From an uncultured Clostridia bacterium (lineage in GTDB: Bacteria; Bacillota; Clostridia; Christensenellales; CAG-917), in assembly GCA_944332815.1 (NCBI GenBank), contig CALVKQ010000008.1, forward strand, positions 1 to 64,000: DNA of 64,000 nt. The letters are read 5' to 3'. The first letter of the stretch is position 1. Every line of letters begins with the position of its first letter. The notes beneath the pieces are model-generated. The model saw only the letters and a program-made list of their open reading frames with translations, did no database searches and had not been told where the DNA came from. Shown here in pieces: positions 32,576 to 40,123 of this stretch. The position numbers and the translations under genes were made by a program.

Positions 32576-35089
32576 ATGCCTCAAAACAAAGTTTTGCTCA
32601 TAGATGCGAACAGCATCGTGCACCGCGCTTATCACGCGCTCCCAAACCTCAAAACTTCCAAAGGCGCCTACACGGGCGCCATTTACGGCTTCCTGAACAT
32701 TTTTCTCAAAATAGTCAAGGATTTTGCCCCCACCCACGTGGCGGCGGCGTTCGACCTCAAAGCGCCCACCTTCCGTCATAAACTTTACGCCCCGTACAAG
32801 GGGACCAGAAAGCCTATGGATGCGGAACTTGCCGAGCAATTCGAGCCCCTCAAACAGCTGCTCGGACTGATGAAAGTCCCCGTGGTCGGCAAGGAAGGGT
32901 ACGAGGCGGACGACATCCTTGGCACTCTTGCGGCGCGCACGGAAGACGACACCGTCATCCTCACGGGGGATCGCGACAGCTTCCAGCTGGTCAGCCCCAC
33001 GACGCGCATTTTCTGGACCAGGAAAGGGGTGAGCGACATCGAGGTCATCGACCTTGAAAAACTCGCCGCAGACGGGTTCACGCCGCAGAGTTTCATCGAC
33101 TATAAAGCCTTGCGCGGCGACCCCAGCGACAATATCCCGGGAGTCCCCGGCGTCGGGGAGAAAACGGCAAAAACCCTGCTTGAACAGTACAAAACGTTGG
33201 ATGAAGTGCTGGATCATGCATCCGATGTCAAAGGCAAGCTGGGTGAAACGCTCGCCGCGAGCCGTGAGATCGCGGAGCTTTCGCGCACTCTCGCCACCAT
33301 AGACACCAAGGTCCCTCTCGACGTTACGGAAGAGGATCTGCGATTTGTAGGGGTGTACTCCGACGAGGTGCGCAAGCGCCTTGCGGAGCTGGAACTCAAT
33401 TCCCTTGCCGCGCGCATGAAGTTCGGCGACATGGGGGAGGAGAGAGCTCCTCGCCAAGTGGAAAAAACCGTGGCGAAACTCTCGACCGAGGAGGAAGTCC
33501 TCGCCGCAGCGACGGGGGACAGGTTCGCCGTCGTGATAGGGGAGAACGTCGGGTTCTCTTTCGACGGGGAAAAGGAGTATGTCATCGAGTGTGCGGAGGA
33601 CCTGTTTTCGGAGGGGATGACCTTCGACGACGCCGTGGCGGCGGTGAAAAAGCTCGCGGAGGGGCGCACGCTCGTCTGTTACGATTTCAAGTCGCTGAAA
33701 AAGAAGTACGGCTTTTCGCCGGCGGCTTTTTTCGATATCATGATAGCCGCTCATCTCACGCGCGGCAGCGCGACCATAAAGTCCGCGGAAGCGGTGCTCG
33801 GGGCGGAAGGCTATGACGTCGGGGCGGCGGAGATGTTCCGCTACGCCAAAGAGGCGGAAAAGACGCTTGCCGAAGAGGGCATGACGGAGCTCTTTTTTGA
33901 GGTGGAGCAGCCGCTCACGCTCGTGCTCGCCGCCATGGAAGAGCGAGGCATACGCGTGGATCAGGAGCGCCTCGCCGCGCTTAAAGTCAAATACGAGCAA
34001 AAGCTGGAAGTCCTCACTCGGGCGATATATGACGCTACGGGCACGACTTTCAACATCGCTTCCCCCAAACAGCTCGGGGAGGTGCTGTTCGACAAGCTCG
34101 GGTTGAAGCACGGCAAAAAGACCAAGACGGGCTGGTCCGTCAGCGAGGACGTCCTCACGGGGCTTCGCGACGCGCATCCGGTCATCGGCTGTGTGCTGGA
34201 ATGGCGGCATTATGCCAAGCTGCTCGGCACCTATGTCACGGGGATGCAGCCGCTTGTGAACAGGGGCAGGATACACACCGAGTTCAACCAGTGCGTCACC
34301 GCCACGGGCAGATTGTCCTCCATGAACCCCAATTTGCAGAATATCCCCGTGAGAGGGGAGGAGGCAAAGGACGTCAAGGGCGCTTTCGTCGCGTCGGAGG
34401 GGTGTGTGCTGGTGTCGGCGGACTACTCGCAGATAGAACTGCGTATGCTCGCGCATTTGAGCGGCGACGAGAAGCTCATCGAGGCTTACAACAATTCCGA
34501 AGATATACACGCGCTCACCGCCTCCAAAATTTTGGGCATATCGCAGAGCGAAGTCACTTCCGCCCAGCGCAGGGACGCAAAAGCGGTCAACTTCGGCATC
34601 ATATACGGTATGAGCGATTTCGGACTTTCGGAGAACCTCTCCATCCCCGTGTATAAGGCGAAGGAGTTTATCGAACGCTATTTCGCCACCTACCCCAAAG
34701 TGCGCGAGTATATGGACTCGAACGTCGCCTTCGCGCGCGAACACGGCTATTCCGTCACCATGCTCGGCAGGCGCAGGAGCCTCAAAGAGATCAACTCCTC
34801 CAATTACCTCATGCGCAGCGCGGCGGAGCGTATGGCGATGAACACGCCGTTGCAGGGGTCGGCGGCGGATGTCGTTAAGATCGCGATGCTCGCGGTGGAA
34901 AAACGGCTTGCCGGGATGAAGTCCAAAATGATTTTGCAAATACACGACGAGCTGGTCGTTGACGCCGCGAAAGAAGAGGCGGACGAGGTGGTGCGTATCC
35001 TGAAAGAGGAAATGGAAGGCGCGGTCAAACTGCGAGTGCCGCTCATCGTCGAAACGAGCGTCGCCGCCGATTGGGGCACGCTCAAATGA
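32576..35089 (+). CDS. polA: DNA polymerase I
   Basis: An 837-aa repair and Okazaki-fragment polymerase. The 5'-3' exonuclease domain (1-280) has LLIDANSIVHRAYHALP, DDILGTLA, LTGDRDSFQLV and the helix-hairpin-helix GDPSDNIPGVPGVGEKTA. The middle domain (about 295-440) keeps the fold but lacks the DxE and DxxxY metal residues of proofreading enzymes, so 3'-5' exonuclease activity is probably absent. The polymerase domain has SADYSQIELRMLAHLSGD, RRDAKAVNFGIIYGMSDFG and LQIHDELVVDA. The ATG starts one base after the patatin stop. Confidence 0.97.
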   Translation: MPQNKVLLIDANSIVHRAYHALPNLKTSKGAYTGAIYGFLNIFLKIVKDFAPTHVAAAFDLKAPTFRHKLYAPYKGTRKPMDAELAEQFEPLKQLLGLMKVPVVGKEGYEADDILGTLAARTEDDTVILTGDRDSFQLVSPTTRIFWTRKGVSDIEVIDLEKLAADGFTPQSFIDYKALRGDPSDNIPGVPGVGEKTAKTLLEQYKTLDEVLDHASDVKGKLGETLAASREIAELSRTLATIDTKVPLDVTEEDLRFVGVYSDEVRKRLAELELNSLAARMKFGDMGEERAPRQVEKTVAKLSTEEEVLAAATGDRFAVVIGENVGFSFDGEKEYVIECAEDLFSEGMTFDDAVAAVKKLAEGRTLVCYDFKSLKKKYGFSPAAFFDIMIAAHLTRGSATIKSAEAVLGAEGYDVGAAEMFRYAKEAEKTLAEEGMTELFFEVEQPLTLVLAAMEERGIRVDQERLAALKVKYEQKLEVLTRAIYDATGTTFNIASPKQLGEVLFDKLGLKHGKKTKTGWSVSEDVLTGLRDAHPVIGCVLEWRHYAKLLGTYVTGMQPLVNRGRIHTEFNQCVTATGRLSSMNPNLQNIPVRGEEAKDVKGAFVASEGCVLVSADYSQIELRMLAHLSGDEKLIEAYNNSEDIHALTASKILGISQSEVTSAQRRDAKAVNFGIIYGMSDFGLSENLSIPVYKAKEFIERYFATYPKVREYMDSNVAFAREHGYSVTMLGRRRSLKEINSSNYLMRSAAERMAMNTPLQGSAADVVKIAMLAVEKRLAGMKSKMILQIHDELVVDAAKEEADEVVRILKEEMEGAVKLRVPLIVETSVAADWGTLK

Positions 35090-35099
35090 GGACGCAAAA

Positions 35100-35675
35100 A
35101 TGAAGATAGCCGTGATAGGGGGCATAGGATCCGGGAAATCCGAGGTGATGAAAGTCGCAAAAGAGATGGGCATCACCTGCCTTTCCGCGGATGAGATAAA
35201 CGACGCGCTGTTGCACGAACCCGTCTATATCTCCAAGATAGCGTCGCGTTTTCCGGAGTGCGTGGCGCACGGCGTAGTGGATAAACCAAAGCTCGCTTCC
35301 GTCGTGTTTTCGGACGAGAAAAAAAGGCGCGCACTGAACGACATCGCCCACCCCGAGATCGCTCGGCGTATCGCGGAGTGCGACGCCGATCCGCTAGCGG
35401 TGGAACTTCCTCTTGCGTTGGAAAGCGGCATGGCGACCGCTTTTGACGAGGTGATATTGGTGAGCGCGCCGAAGTCGCTTCGCTTAAAGAGATTGGAGAG
35501 CAGAGGAGTGCCCGAGGCTCGTGCGAATGCCGTCATGCGCGTGCAGGTCCCGGAGAAAGAGTTAGAGAAGATAGCCACCGTGATCCTATTCAACGACGGG
35601 TCCCTTTCCGCGCTGCGCGCCGAGGCGAAAGCGGCGTTCGAAAAGGCGCTCGGCAAACGGTTGCAGCCGAGATGA
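35100..35675 (+). CDS. coaE: Dephospho-CoA kinase
   Basis: A 191-aa P-loop kinase for the last step of coenzyme A synthesis. Walker A GGIGSGKSEV (7-16), LSADEINDALL (the Asp that activates the 3'-hydroxyl), HPEIARRI, LPLALESG and RLESRGVPEARANAVMRVQ are in expected order. It follows polA by 10 bp, an association common in Firmicutes (polA-coaE). The lid and CoA-binding residues look intact; the protein is slightly short compared with the usual 195-205 aa. Confidence 0.92.
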   Translation: MKIAVIGGIGSGKSEVMKVAKEMGITCLSADEINDALLHEPVYISKIASRFPECVAHGVVDKPKLASVVFSDEKKRRALNDIAHPEIARRIAECDADPLAVELPLALESGMATAFDEVILVSAPKSLRLKRLESRGVPEARANAVMRVQVPEKELEKIATVILFNDGSLSALRAEAKAAFEKALGKRLQPR

Positions 35676-35753
35676 ACGGCAACCGACGCGGTCGGATACA
35701 AAACAGAAAATAACAAAATAACCACTTTATACGATAAATTAGAGAGGTAAACT

Positions 35754-36551
35754 ATGATAACAGGGAAAAAGATTGTCCTTACGGGTGCAAACAGCGGTAT
35801 CGGGCTTGAAGTGTTGAAGCTGCTCGCGGCAGGCGATAATAAGATACTTGCCGTGGACCTCCGCACCGATAACATAGCAAAATTCGATGCGGCGAAAGTG
35901 GTGCCCATGGTGTGCGACGTGTCCTCCGCGGAGGGTGTGGACGCCATATTCGAAGAGGCGAAGAAGAGTCTGGGCGGCATAGATATCTTTTACGCAAATG
36001 CCGGTTTCCCGTACTATGAGGCGTTCGATTACGTCAGCTGGGAGAGGACGGCGCACATATTCGAAACCAACGTGTTCTCCCCCATCTATTCCTATCAGAA
36101 GTTCCGCGAGTATCTCGGCGGCAAAAAAGGGCAGTTCGCGATGACGGTGTCCGCCATAGGCAAGATGGGCATGCCGGGATATGCGCTTTACAGTTCTTCC
36201 AAGTTCGCGGTGCAGGGGTTCCAGCAGGCGTTAAGGCTGGAGATGCCGGAAAACATCAAAATGACCTGCCTTTATCCCGTTGCGACTGACACCAATTTCT
36301 TTAAGGCGGCAGTGCAGGGGCAGGAGGGTAAGGTCATACGTCAGAAACCTTTCCCCGTGCAAAAGCCCGCCCACGTCGCAAAGGCGATGGTCAAAGGCTT
36401 GGAGAAAAAGAAAAAGTACGTCAACCCCTGCAAGCTGTTCTCCTTTGCCATGGCGCTGTTCGCGGTGTTCCCTTTCGTCCGCTCCATCTACTGGGCGCTG
36501 GAAAAGAAAAAACTGGACAACTTCCTTGCCCAGTCCGCAACAAAAAACTGA
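35754..36551 (+). CDS. Short-chain dehydrogenase/reductase with C-terminal membrane helix
   Basis: A 265-aa SDR. Cofactor motif TGANSGIG (9-16), NAG in YANAGFPYYE (about 81), catalytic Ser in VSAIGKMG (about 132) and YSSSK (about 145-149). DLRT after the second strand suggests NAD(H) preference. The C-terminus (LFSFAMALFAVFPFVRSIYWAL) is a hydrophobic helix, so the enzyme is probably membrane-attached and may act on a lipid or polyprenyl substrate. GAGAGG precedes the ATG. It stands alone. Confidence 0.9.
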   Translation: MITGKKIVLTGANSGIGLEVLKLLAAGDNKILAVDLRTDNIAKFDAAKVVPMVCDVSSAEGVDAIFEEAKKSLGGIDIFYANAGFPYYEAFDYVSWERTAHIFETNVFSPIYSYQKFREYLGGKKGQFAMTVSAIGKMGMPGYALYSSSKFAVQGFQQALRLEMPENIKMTCLYPVATDTNFFKAAVQGQEGKVIRQKPFPVQKPAHVAKAMVKGLEKKKKYVNPCKLFSFAMALFAVFPFVRSIYWALEKKKLDNFLAQSATKN

Positions 36552-36692
36552 CCCTCCCCCTTATCCCTTCCCGGCGGTCCGCGCCATACCCATCCCGTCA
36601 TGCGCGTAGGATTTCGAGCGTGATGTGCGGTTGTGGGTCGGGGGCTCGATACAAATAAATGCGTAAGCTGAAAAGATGACAGGAGGTGTGGA

Positions 36693-37457
36693 GTGGATAG
36701 GATAAAGAATTGTGCGGAAAAGATGGAAGAGGTGTTTGGTATAGCGCCGGTCGGGTCGGAGGGGACGGACCCCGAGTTCATGCATATCCTGCAACGCTCG
36801 ATATTCGGCGAAGTGTGTTATGTCGGCAGTGCGGACAACAGGATGAGAGAACTTATCACCGTGACGGTCCTCACGGTTTGTCAGACACTGCCGCAACTCA
36901 AAGCGCATACCGCAGCCTGTCTGCACGTCGGCGTCACTCCGTCCGAGATACGCGAAGCGGTGTATCAATGCGCGCCGTTCATAGGCTTTCCCAAGACATT
37001 GAACGCTATTGCCGCCATGAACGAAGTTTTTGCGGAGAAGGGGATATCTCTTCCGCTCGCCGCAGTGGGGAGCACCTCCGAAGAGGACAGGATGCGGAGG
37101 GGTGCGGAATTGCAGACGGCGTTATACGGCGGCGAGATAAAGGACAGATATAAATGGCTGTCCGGTGATTTTGCCCAGGCGGTGCCGAACTGGCTGACGG
37201 GGGTGTGCTTCGGCGATTTCGCAACACGAGGCGTGCTTTCCGAAAAGGACAGAGAACTGCTCACCGTGGTTCTGCTGGCTGCTCTCGGCGGCGCGGATAT
37301 GCAGGTGCGCGCACACGTCGGCGGCGCGCTCAAAGCCGGCAATACGAAAGAAGAAGTGGTGTGCGCGCTGTTTCACGCCATGCCGTATATGGGCGTTCCA
37401 AGGCTGTTCAACGCTCTGAATTGCGCGAAGGATCTTCTCGAAGAAAAGAAAGACTGA
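36693..37457 (+). CDS. Tandem carboxymuconolactone decarboxylase-family protein
   Basis: A 254-aa protein with two CMD/AhpD-like domains: about 28-115 (MRELITVTVLTVCQTLPQLKAHTAACLHVGVTPSEIREAVYQCAPFIGFPKTLNA) and about 155-245 (DRELLTVVLLAALGGADMQVRAHVGGALKAGNTKEEVVCALFHAMPYMGVPRLFNA). Neither carries the CxxC of peroxidase-type AhpD. The usual His after the helix (KAH, RAH) is retained. The start is GTG, 6 nt after AGGAGG. The reaction is unknown; many such proteins are annotated as decarboxylases without evidence. Confidence 0.88.
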   Translation: MDRIKNCAEKMEEVFGIAPVGSEGTDPEFMHILQRSIFGEVCYVGSADNRMRELITVTVLTVCQTLPQLKAHTAACLHVGVTPSEIREAVYQCAPFIGFPKTLNAIAAMNEVFAEKGISLPLAAVGSTSEEDRMRRGAELQTALYGGEIKDRYKWLSGDFAQAVPNWLTGVCFGDFATRGVLSEKDRELLTVVLLAALGGADMQVRAHVGGALKAGNTKEEVVCALFHAMPYMGVPRLFNALNCAKDLLEEKKD

Positions 37458-37479
37458 CCTTGTGATCAAAAATAAAAAT

Positions 37480-37502
37480 CCACCAGCCTGGCTGGTGGTT
37501 TT
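37480..37502 (+). terminator. Terminator after CMD-family gene
   Basis: CCACCAGC (37480-37487) pairs with GCTGGTGG (37491-37498), followed by TTTTC. Confidence 0.8.
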
Positions 37503-37512
37503 CTATTACAAT

Positions 37513-37541
37513 AAAGACCGCCCTTGACAGGGGCGGTCTTT
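37513..37541. terminator. Bidirectional terminator
   Basis: AAAGACCGCCC (37513-37523) pairs with GGGCGGTCTTT (37531-37541). It lies between convergent genes and serves mainly the leftward acetyltransferase gene. Confidence 0.75.
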
Positions 37542-37553
37542 GCGTGTTGCGGT

Positions 37554-38171
37554 CTAGCGCTCGAATTTGCCCGAGAGGCTTTCGTGCATCGGGTAGCGAG
37601 TGCGGTCGTCGGGACCTATCTTTCTCATCACGCGGCAGGGGACACCGCATGCCACCACGCCGCTCGGGATGTCGCGCGTCACCACACTGCCTGCCCCTAT
37701 CACCGAGTCGTCGCCTATGGTCACGCCTGCGAGCACAGTGCTGCCTGCGCCTATCCACACGTTGTTGCCCACCCTTATCGGCTTTGCCACTTCTATGCCG
37801 GCTTTGCGCAGCTCCGGGTCGGTGGGATGTTCCGCCGTGGTGAAGCAGCAGTTCGGGGCGATGAACACGTTGTCGCCGAAGGTCACCTTGGCTCCGTCCG
37901 TGATGACGAGGTTATGATTGGCGTAAAAACTGTCGCCCACCTCTATGTTATAGCCGTAGTCGCACCAAAACGGTGGAGTGAAGATCGCGTCCTTTCCCAT
38001 CCTGCCCAGCAGTCGCGAGAGCACTTCGGTCTGTCCTGCGCGGTCGTTGGGGTGCAGGCGGTTGAACTCGTAACAAAGGGCTTTGCCTTTTGTTATCTCC
38101 CTTTCGTAATCGGGGTCATAGCAGCCTTGAAAGAAACAGTAAGTAGGCACTACGGGTCGTTTGTCGTCCAT
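37554..38171 (-). CDS. Sugar O-acetyltransferase (hexapeptide-repeat, maltose-acetyltransferase type)
   Basis: A 205-aa left-handed beta-helix acyltransferase. The N-terminal helical cap is atypically degenerate but contains LCYEFNRLHPNDRAGQTEVLSRLLG. The helix has hexapeptide turns and the diagnostic NCCFTTAEHPTDPELR (catalytic His at about 115) and PIRVGNNVWIGAGSTVLAGVTIGDDSVIGAGSVVT. The C-terminal VACGVPCRVMRKI is typical of the maltose/galactoside acetyltransferase (LacA/Maa) family. Donor: acetyl-CoA. The acceptor sugar is unknown. Confidence 0.9.
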   Translation of the reverse strand: MDDKRPVVPTYCFFQGCYDPDYEREITKGKALCYEFNRLHPNDRAGQTEVLSRLLGRMGKDAIFTPPFWCDYGYNIEVGDSFYANHNLVITDGAKVTFGDNVFIAPNCCFTTAEHPTDPELRKAGIEVAKPIRVGNNVWIGAGSTVLAGVTIGDDSVIGAGSVVTRDIPSGVVACGVPCRVMRKIGPDDRTRYPMHESLSGKFER

Positions 38172-38255
38172 ATTTCCCTCCTTTTCGCGCTTACCATTTT
38201 ATACTATCGGGCGTCCGCATTCAAGCCCGGGAGCGCACGACCTGACTCAAAAATG

Positions 38256-38283
38256 TTGATTTTGCATAATAATGTGATATAAT
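38256..38283 (+). promoter_or_regulatory. ssrA promoter
   Basis: TTGATT (38256-38261), a 16-nt spacer and TATAAT (38278-38283) with an extended -10 TG. The precursor leader would be about 23 nt. Confidence 0.8.
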
Positions 38284-38312
38284 CACTTTACTCGCGTCGC
38301 TGCCCACGGCGT

Positions 38313-38674
38313 GGGGGTGTACCGGCTTCGACAGCCGGCTTTAGACGGGGTAAGCATGCCGCAGGCTCGTCTGCGTAACAACGGAAACAAAAAATAAACG
38401 CGAAAAATACGCAAAAGAACTCCACCATGGAGTTCGCCCTCGCTGCTTAATTTAGTCAGCGTGTCGCCCCCGGGTTTTCTGTTCCCCGGGCAAGCGGCAT
38501 CATAAAAACAGACAACGCGGTCCCACCGCCCGGCAAGACCGCTGTCATCACGGGCTTTTCGATCCGAGGCTTGCCGCCGTGCCGAAGTGAGAGAACCTTA
38601 AACGTCGGATAAGCATGTAGAAGTCACCGCCGACGGTCGGTTGGACCGGGGTTCAACTCCCCGCACCTCCACCA
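38313..38674 (+). ncRNA. ssrA: tmRNA (ssrA)
   Basis: A 362-nt transfer-messenger RNA. The 5' GGGGGTG pairs with 3' CACCTCC. The 5' end continues ACCGGCTTCGACA and the 3' end holds the T-arm GGTTCAACTCC and an encoded ACCA. The tag frame starts at GCG (38400) and ends at TAA (38448-38450). It encodes A-K-N-T-Q-K-N-S-T-M-E-F-A-L-A-A, whose ALAA end is the protease-recognition signal. Pseudoknot-like GC hairpins follow. A terminator lies directly downstream. Its 3' end is a common integration site in bacteria; the TIR-HicB cassette lies just beyond. Confidence 0.97.
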
Positions 38675-38680
38675 CAAAAA

Positions 38681-38704
38681 GCACCTGTAAGACAGGTGCT
38701 TTTC
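38681..38704 (+). terminator. ssrA terminator
   Basis: GCACCTGT (38681-38688) pairs with ACAGGTGC (38692-38699), loop AAG, then TTTTC. Confidence 0.9.
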
Positions 38705-38840
38705 TTGTTTTGAGAGCGGGGAGTTTTACCCTTCGCTGACGCGAGATGTTCGGCGGCGGCTTATCATTCCGCACTTCTTTCGTTGGTCAACGGTTAGGCA
38801 GCGAGATTCCCGAACGCCTATCGTTTCACCTCACATCCTC

Positions 38841-38874
38841 GCTATTCCGTCGCACTTTGTGCTCCTTGCAACTC
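38841..38874 (+). repeat. 34-bp direct repeat, left end of TIR-HicB cassette
   Basis: Matches 39959-39992 at 32 of 34 positions (begins GCTATTCC, core TCGCACTTTGTGCTCCTTGC). The match stops sharply at both ends. An internal small palindrome GCAC-TTT-GTGC is present. Between the ssrA terminator and this repeat (38705-38840), and from here to the TIR gene stop, no gene is visible; the sequence becomes AT-rich after about 38920. Confidence 0.8.
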
Positions 38875-39031
38875 CCATCAATTGAAGCAGCGCGGTCTGC
38901 AACTATTCGGCGCTGTTTGCAGGATAATATTTTAATCAACTAAGCCAAATATAAAAACTTTAAGCGAAAACAAATGCAGATACAGGAAAATTGTTTTTTG
39001 CGCTGCTCAATTCCCTTCTTCTGTATAAAAT

Positions 39032-39799
39032 TTATGCGCTTCCAGACTTAATTTGATTATCTTGTTGATCAGATGAATTATTGTCGTTGCAATTTAACTG
39101 AGCCAATATTAGCATTACTGCACATGAATCAGGATACTTGTTTTGCACATTTTCGAAGTCACTTGGCAAGTTGTAAGGGAGATCATATTTGTGCACGCAT
39201 ATAAAATAGGCTTTTAAGCATTCTACTGCATAAAGATATGCCTCTTCAACGAATGCTCCGTCGGTTTTAATATCAAGATCTGGGAAATAGACGTCATATC
39301 CGTTTGAGTTTCTCGTAAATACCGCAGGATAAACAAAAGTAGAGGGCGTTGCGCTGGTCGTACCAGTCGTCGACAAATACCGGTCAACGAATGCCGGCAG
39401 CAGTTTCAACTGAGTTATATCGTAAGATTGGTAGTGTCTTAGTCCTATCGGAAGATCCGCCACCTGCAAGTTGTTTAGCCTTAATGTGCATATGCTATTA
39501 TCACTTTTCCTTCCCCCAAGTATTTCGCAAAGATATGTGTCCCATTCGTACCTTACCCACTCACTTTCGAAATCCTCGGATTCGCTGCCTAAAACAATCA
39601 AATACCTTGCCTCATCCAAAGCCTTGTCTATGGCTTTTTTATAATTAGATTTACCTTGCTGTCGCAAAGTTTCATTCATCATGAACACCTCGTAATGCAT
39701 GATTTCAGTAAATGTTTTGTATAAACGTTCTGCACACTTTGAATTTGCCGTTTTCTTTCCGTTACGAGTATTCTTAAATGAAATAAAAATATCAATCAT
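39032..39799 (-). CDS. TIR-HicB fusion protein (candidate defence effector)
   Basis: A 255-aa two-domain protein. Residues 2-142 are a TIR domain: strand A DIFISFKNT (3-11), LIVLGSESEDFESEWVRYEWDTYL (67-90) with the WxxxE motif W81-E85 holding the NADase glutamate, then YQSYDITQL. After a Ser/Thr linker, residues 156-236 match the HicB-like antitoxin fold (FVYPAVFTRNSNGYDVYFPDL, then DGAFVEEAYLYAVECLKAYF and a DLPYNLPSDF turn). There is no C-terminal DNA-binding tail. ATG 39799 is chosen for AGGA 5 nt upstream and a promoter that ends at 39828. No hicA-like gene adjoins. Codon use is clearly AT-richer than neighbours, suggesting transfer. Confidence 0.85.
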   Translation of the reverse strand: MIDIFISFKNTRNGKKTANSKCAERLYKTFTEIMHYEVFMMNETLRQQGKSNYKKAIDKALDEARYLIVLGSESEDFESEWVRYEWDTYLCEILGGRKSDNSICTLRLNNLQVADLPIGLRHYQSYDITQLKLLPAFVDRYLSTTGTTSATPSTFVYPAVFTRNSNGYDVYFPDLDIKTDGAFVEEAYLYAVECLKAYFICVHKYDLPYNLPSDFENVQNKYPDSCAVMLILAQLNCNDNNSSDQQDNQIKSGSA

Positions 39800-39827
39800 A
39801 ACATTCCTCATTTTGTTAATCATGGAT

Positions 39828-39856
39828 ATTATATTAATTTGTCTGATCATTTTCAA
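39828..39856 (-). promoter_or_regulatory. Promoter of TIR-HicB gene
   Basis: On the minus strand TTGAAA (39856-39851), a 17-nt spacer and perfect TATAAT (39833-39828). Leader about 20 nt. This shows the cassette carries its own strong promoter. Confidence 0.8.
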
Positions 39857-39958
39857 GTGTTTGCTCACTTTCTGCGCCGAACACTTGTTATTCCGGTCCG
39901 GACATGCTTGAGGAAAAATAAATGCACAATATCGAATAGACGACATGATGCAAGATGC

Positions 39959-39992
39959 GCTATTCCCTCGCACTTTGTGCTCCTTGCGACTC
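39959..39992 (+). repeat. 34-bp direct repeat, right end of TIR-HicB cassette
   Basis: Second copy of the repeat at 38841-38874 (differences at positions 9 and 30). The unit from repeat start to repeat start is 1118 bp and contains only the TIR-HicB gene and its promoter. The 324-bp gap 39800-40123 holds that promoter, this repeat and a terminator. Confidence 0.8.
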
Positions 39993-40023
39993 TGTACGCG
40001 TTTATTATAAAATGTCGCTTTAT

Positions 40024-40055
40024 AAAACCGCCTGCGTTGATTTGCAGGCGGTTTT
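40024..40055. terminator. Terminator of the sialidase-like gene
   Basis: AAAACCGCCTGC (40024-40035) pairs with GCAGGCGGTTTT (40044-40055), with T-runs on both strands. It ends the leftward gene at 40124 and insulates it from the TIR-HicB cassette. Confidence 0.8.
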
Positions 40056-40123
40056 TGGGTGGCGGCAATAGATCGTCCGCGGCGGCTTGTTTTGGTCGGC
40101 GCAGGTGGCGACGAGGGCGGCGG

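Noticed and set aside
32495..35176. 893-codon open frame on the minus strand over polA
   Set aside because: The opposite strand encodes an intact DNA polymerase I with all motifs; the antisense frame has no family features.
36693..37457. AhpD peroxidase
   Set aside because: The CMD domains lack the CxxC needed for alkylhydroperoxidase activity, so only the general family is assigned.
38746..38943. 65-codon plus-strand frame after ssrA
   Set aside because: It spans the left direct repeat, has no ribosome site and no similarity; treated as non-coding.
38841..39992. Integron attC sites or a hicA partner in the TIR-HicB cassette
   Set aside because: The direct repeats lack the RYYYAAC/GTTRRRY core of attC. 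No 60-80-aa HicA-like frame occurs on either strand between 38675 and 40123.
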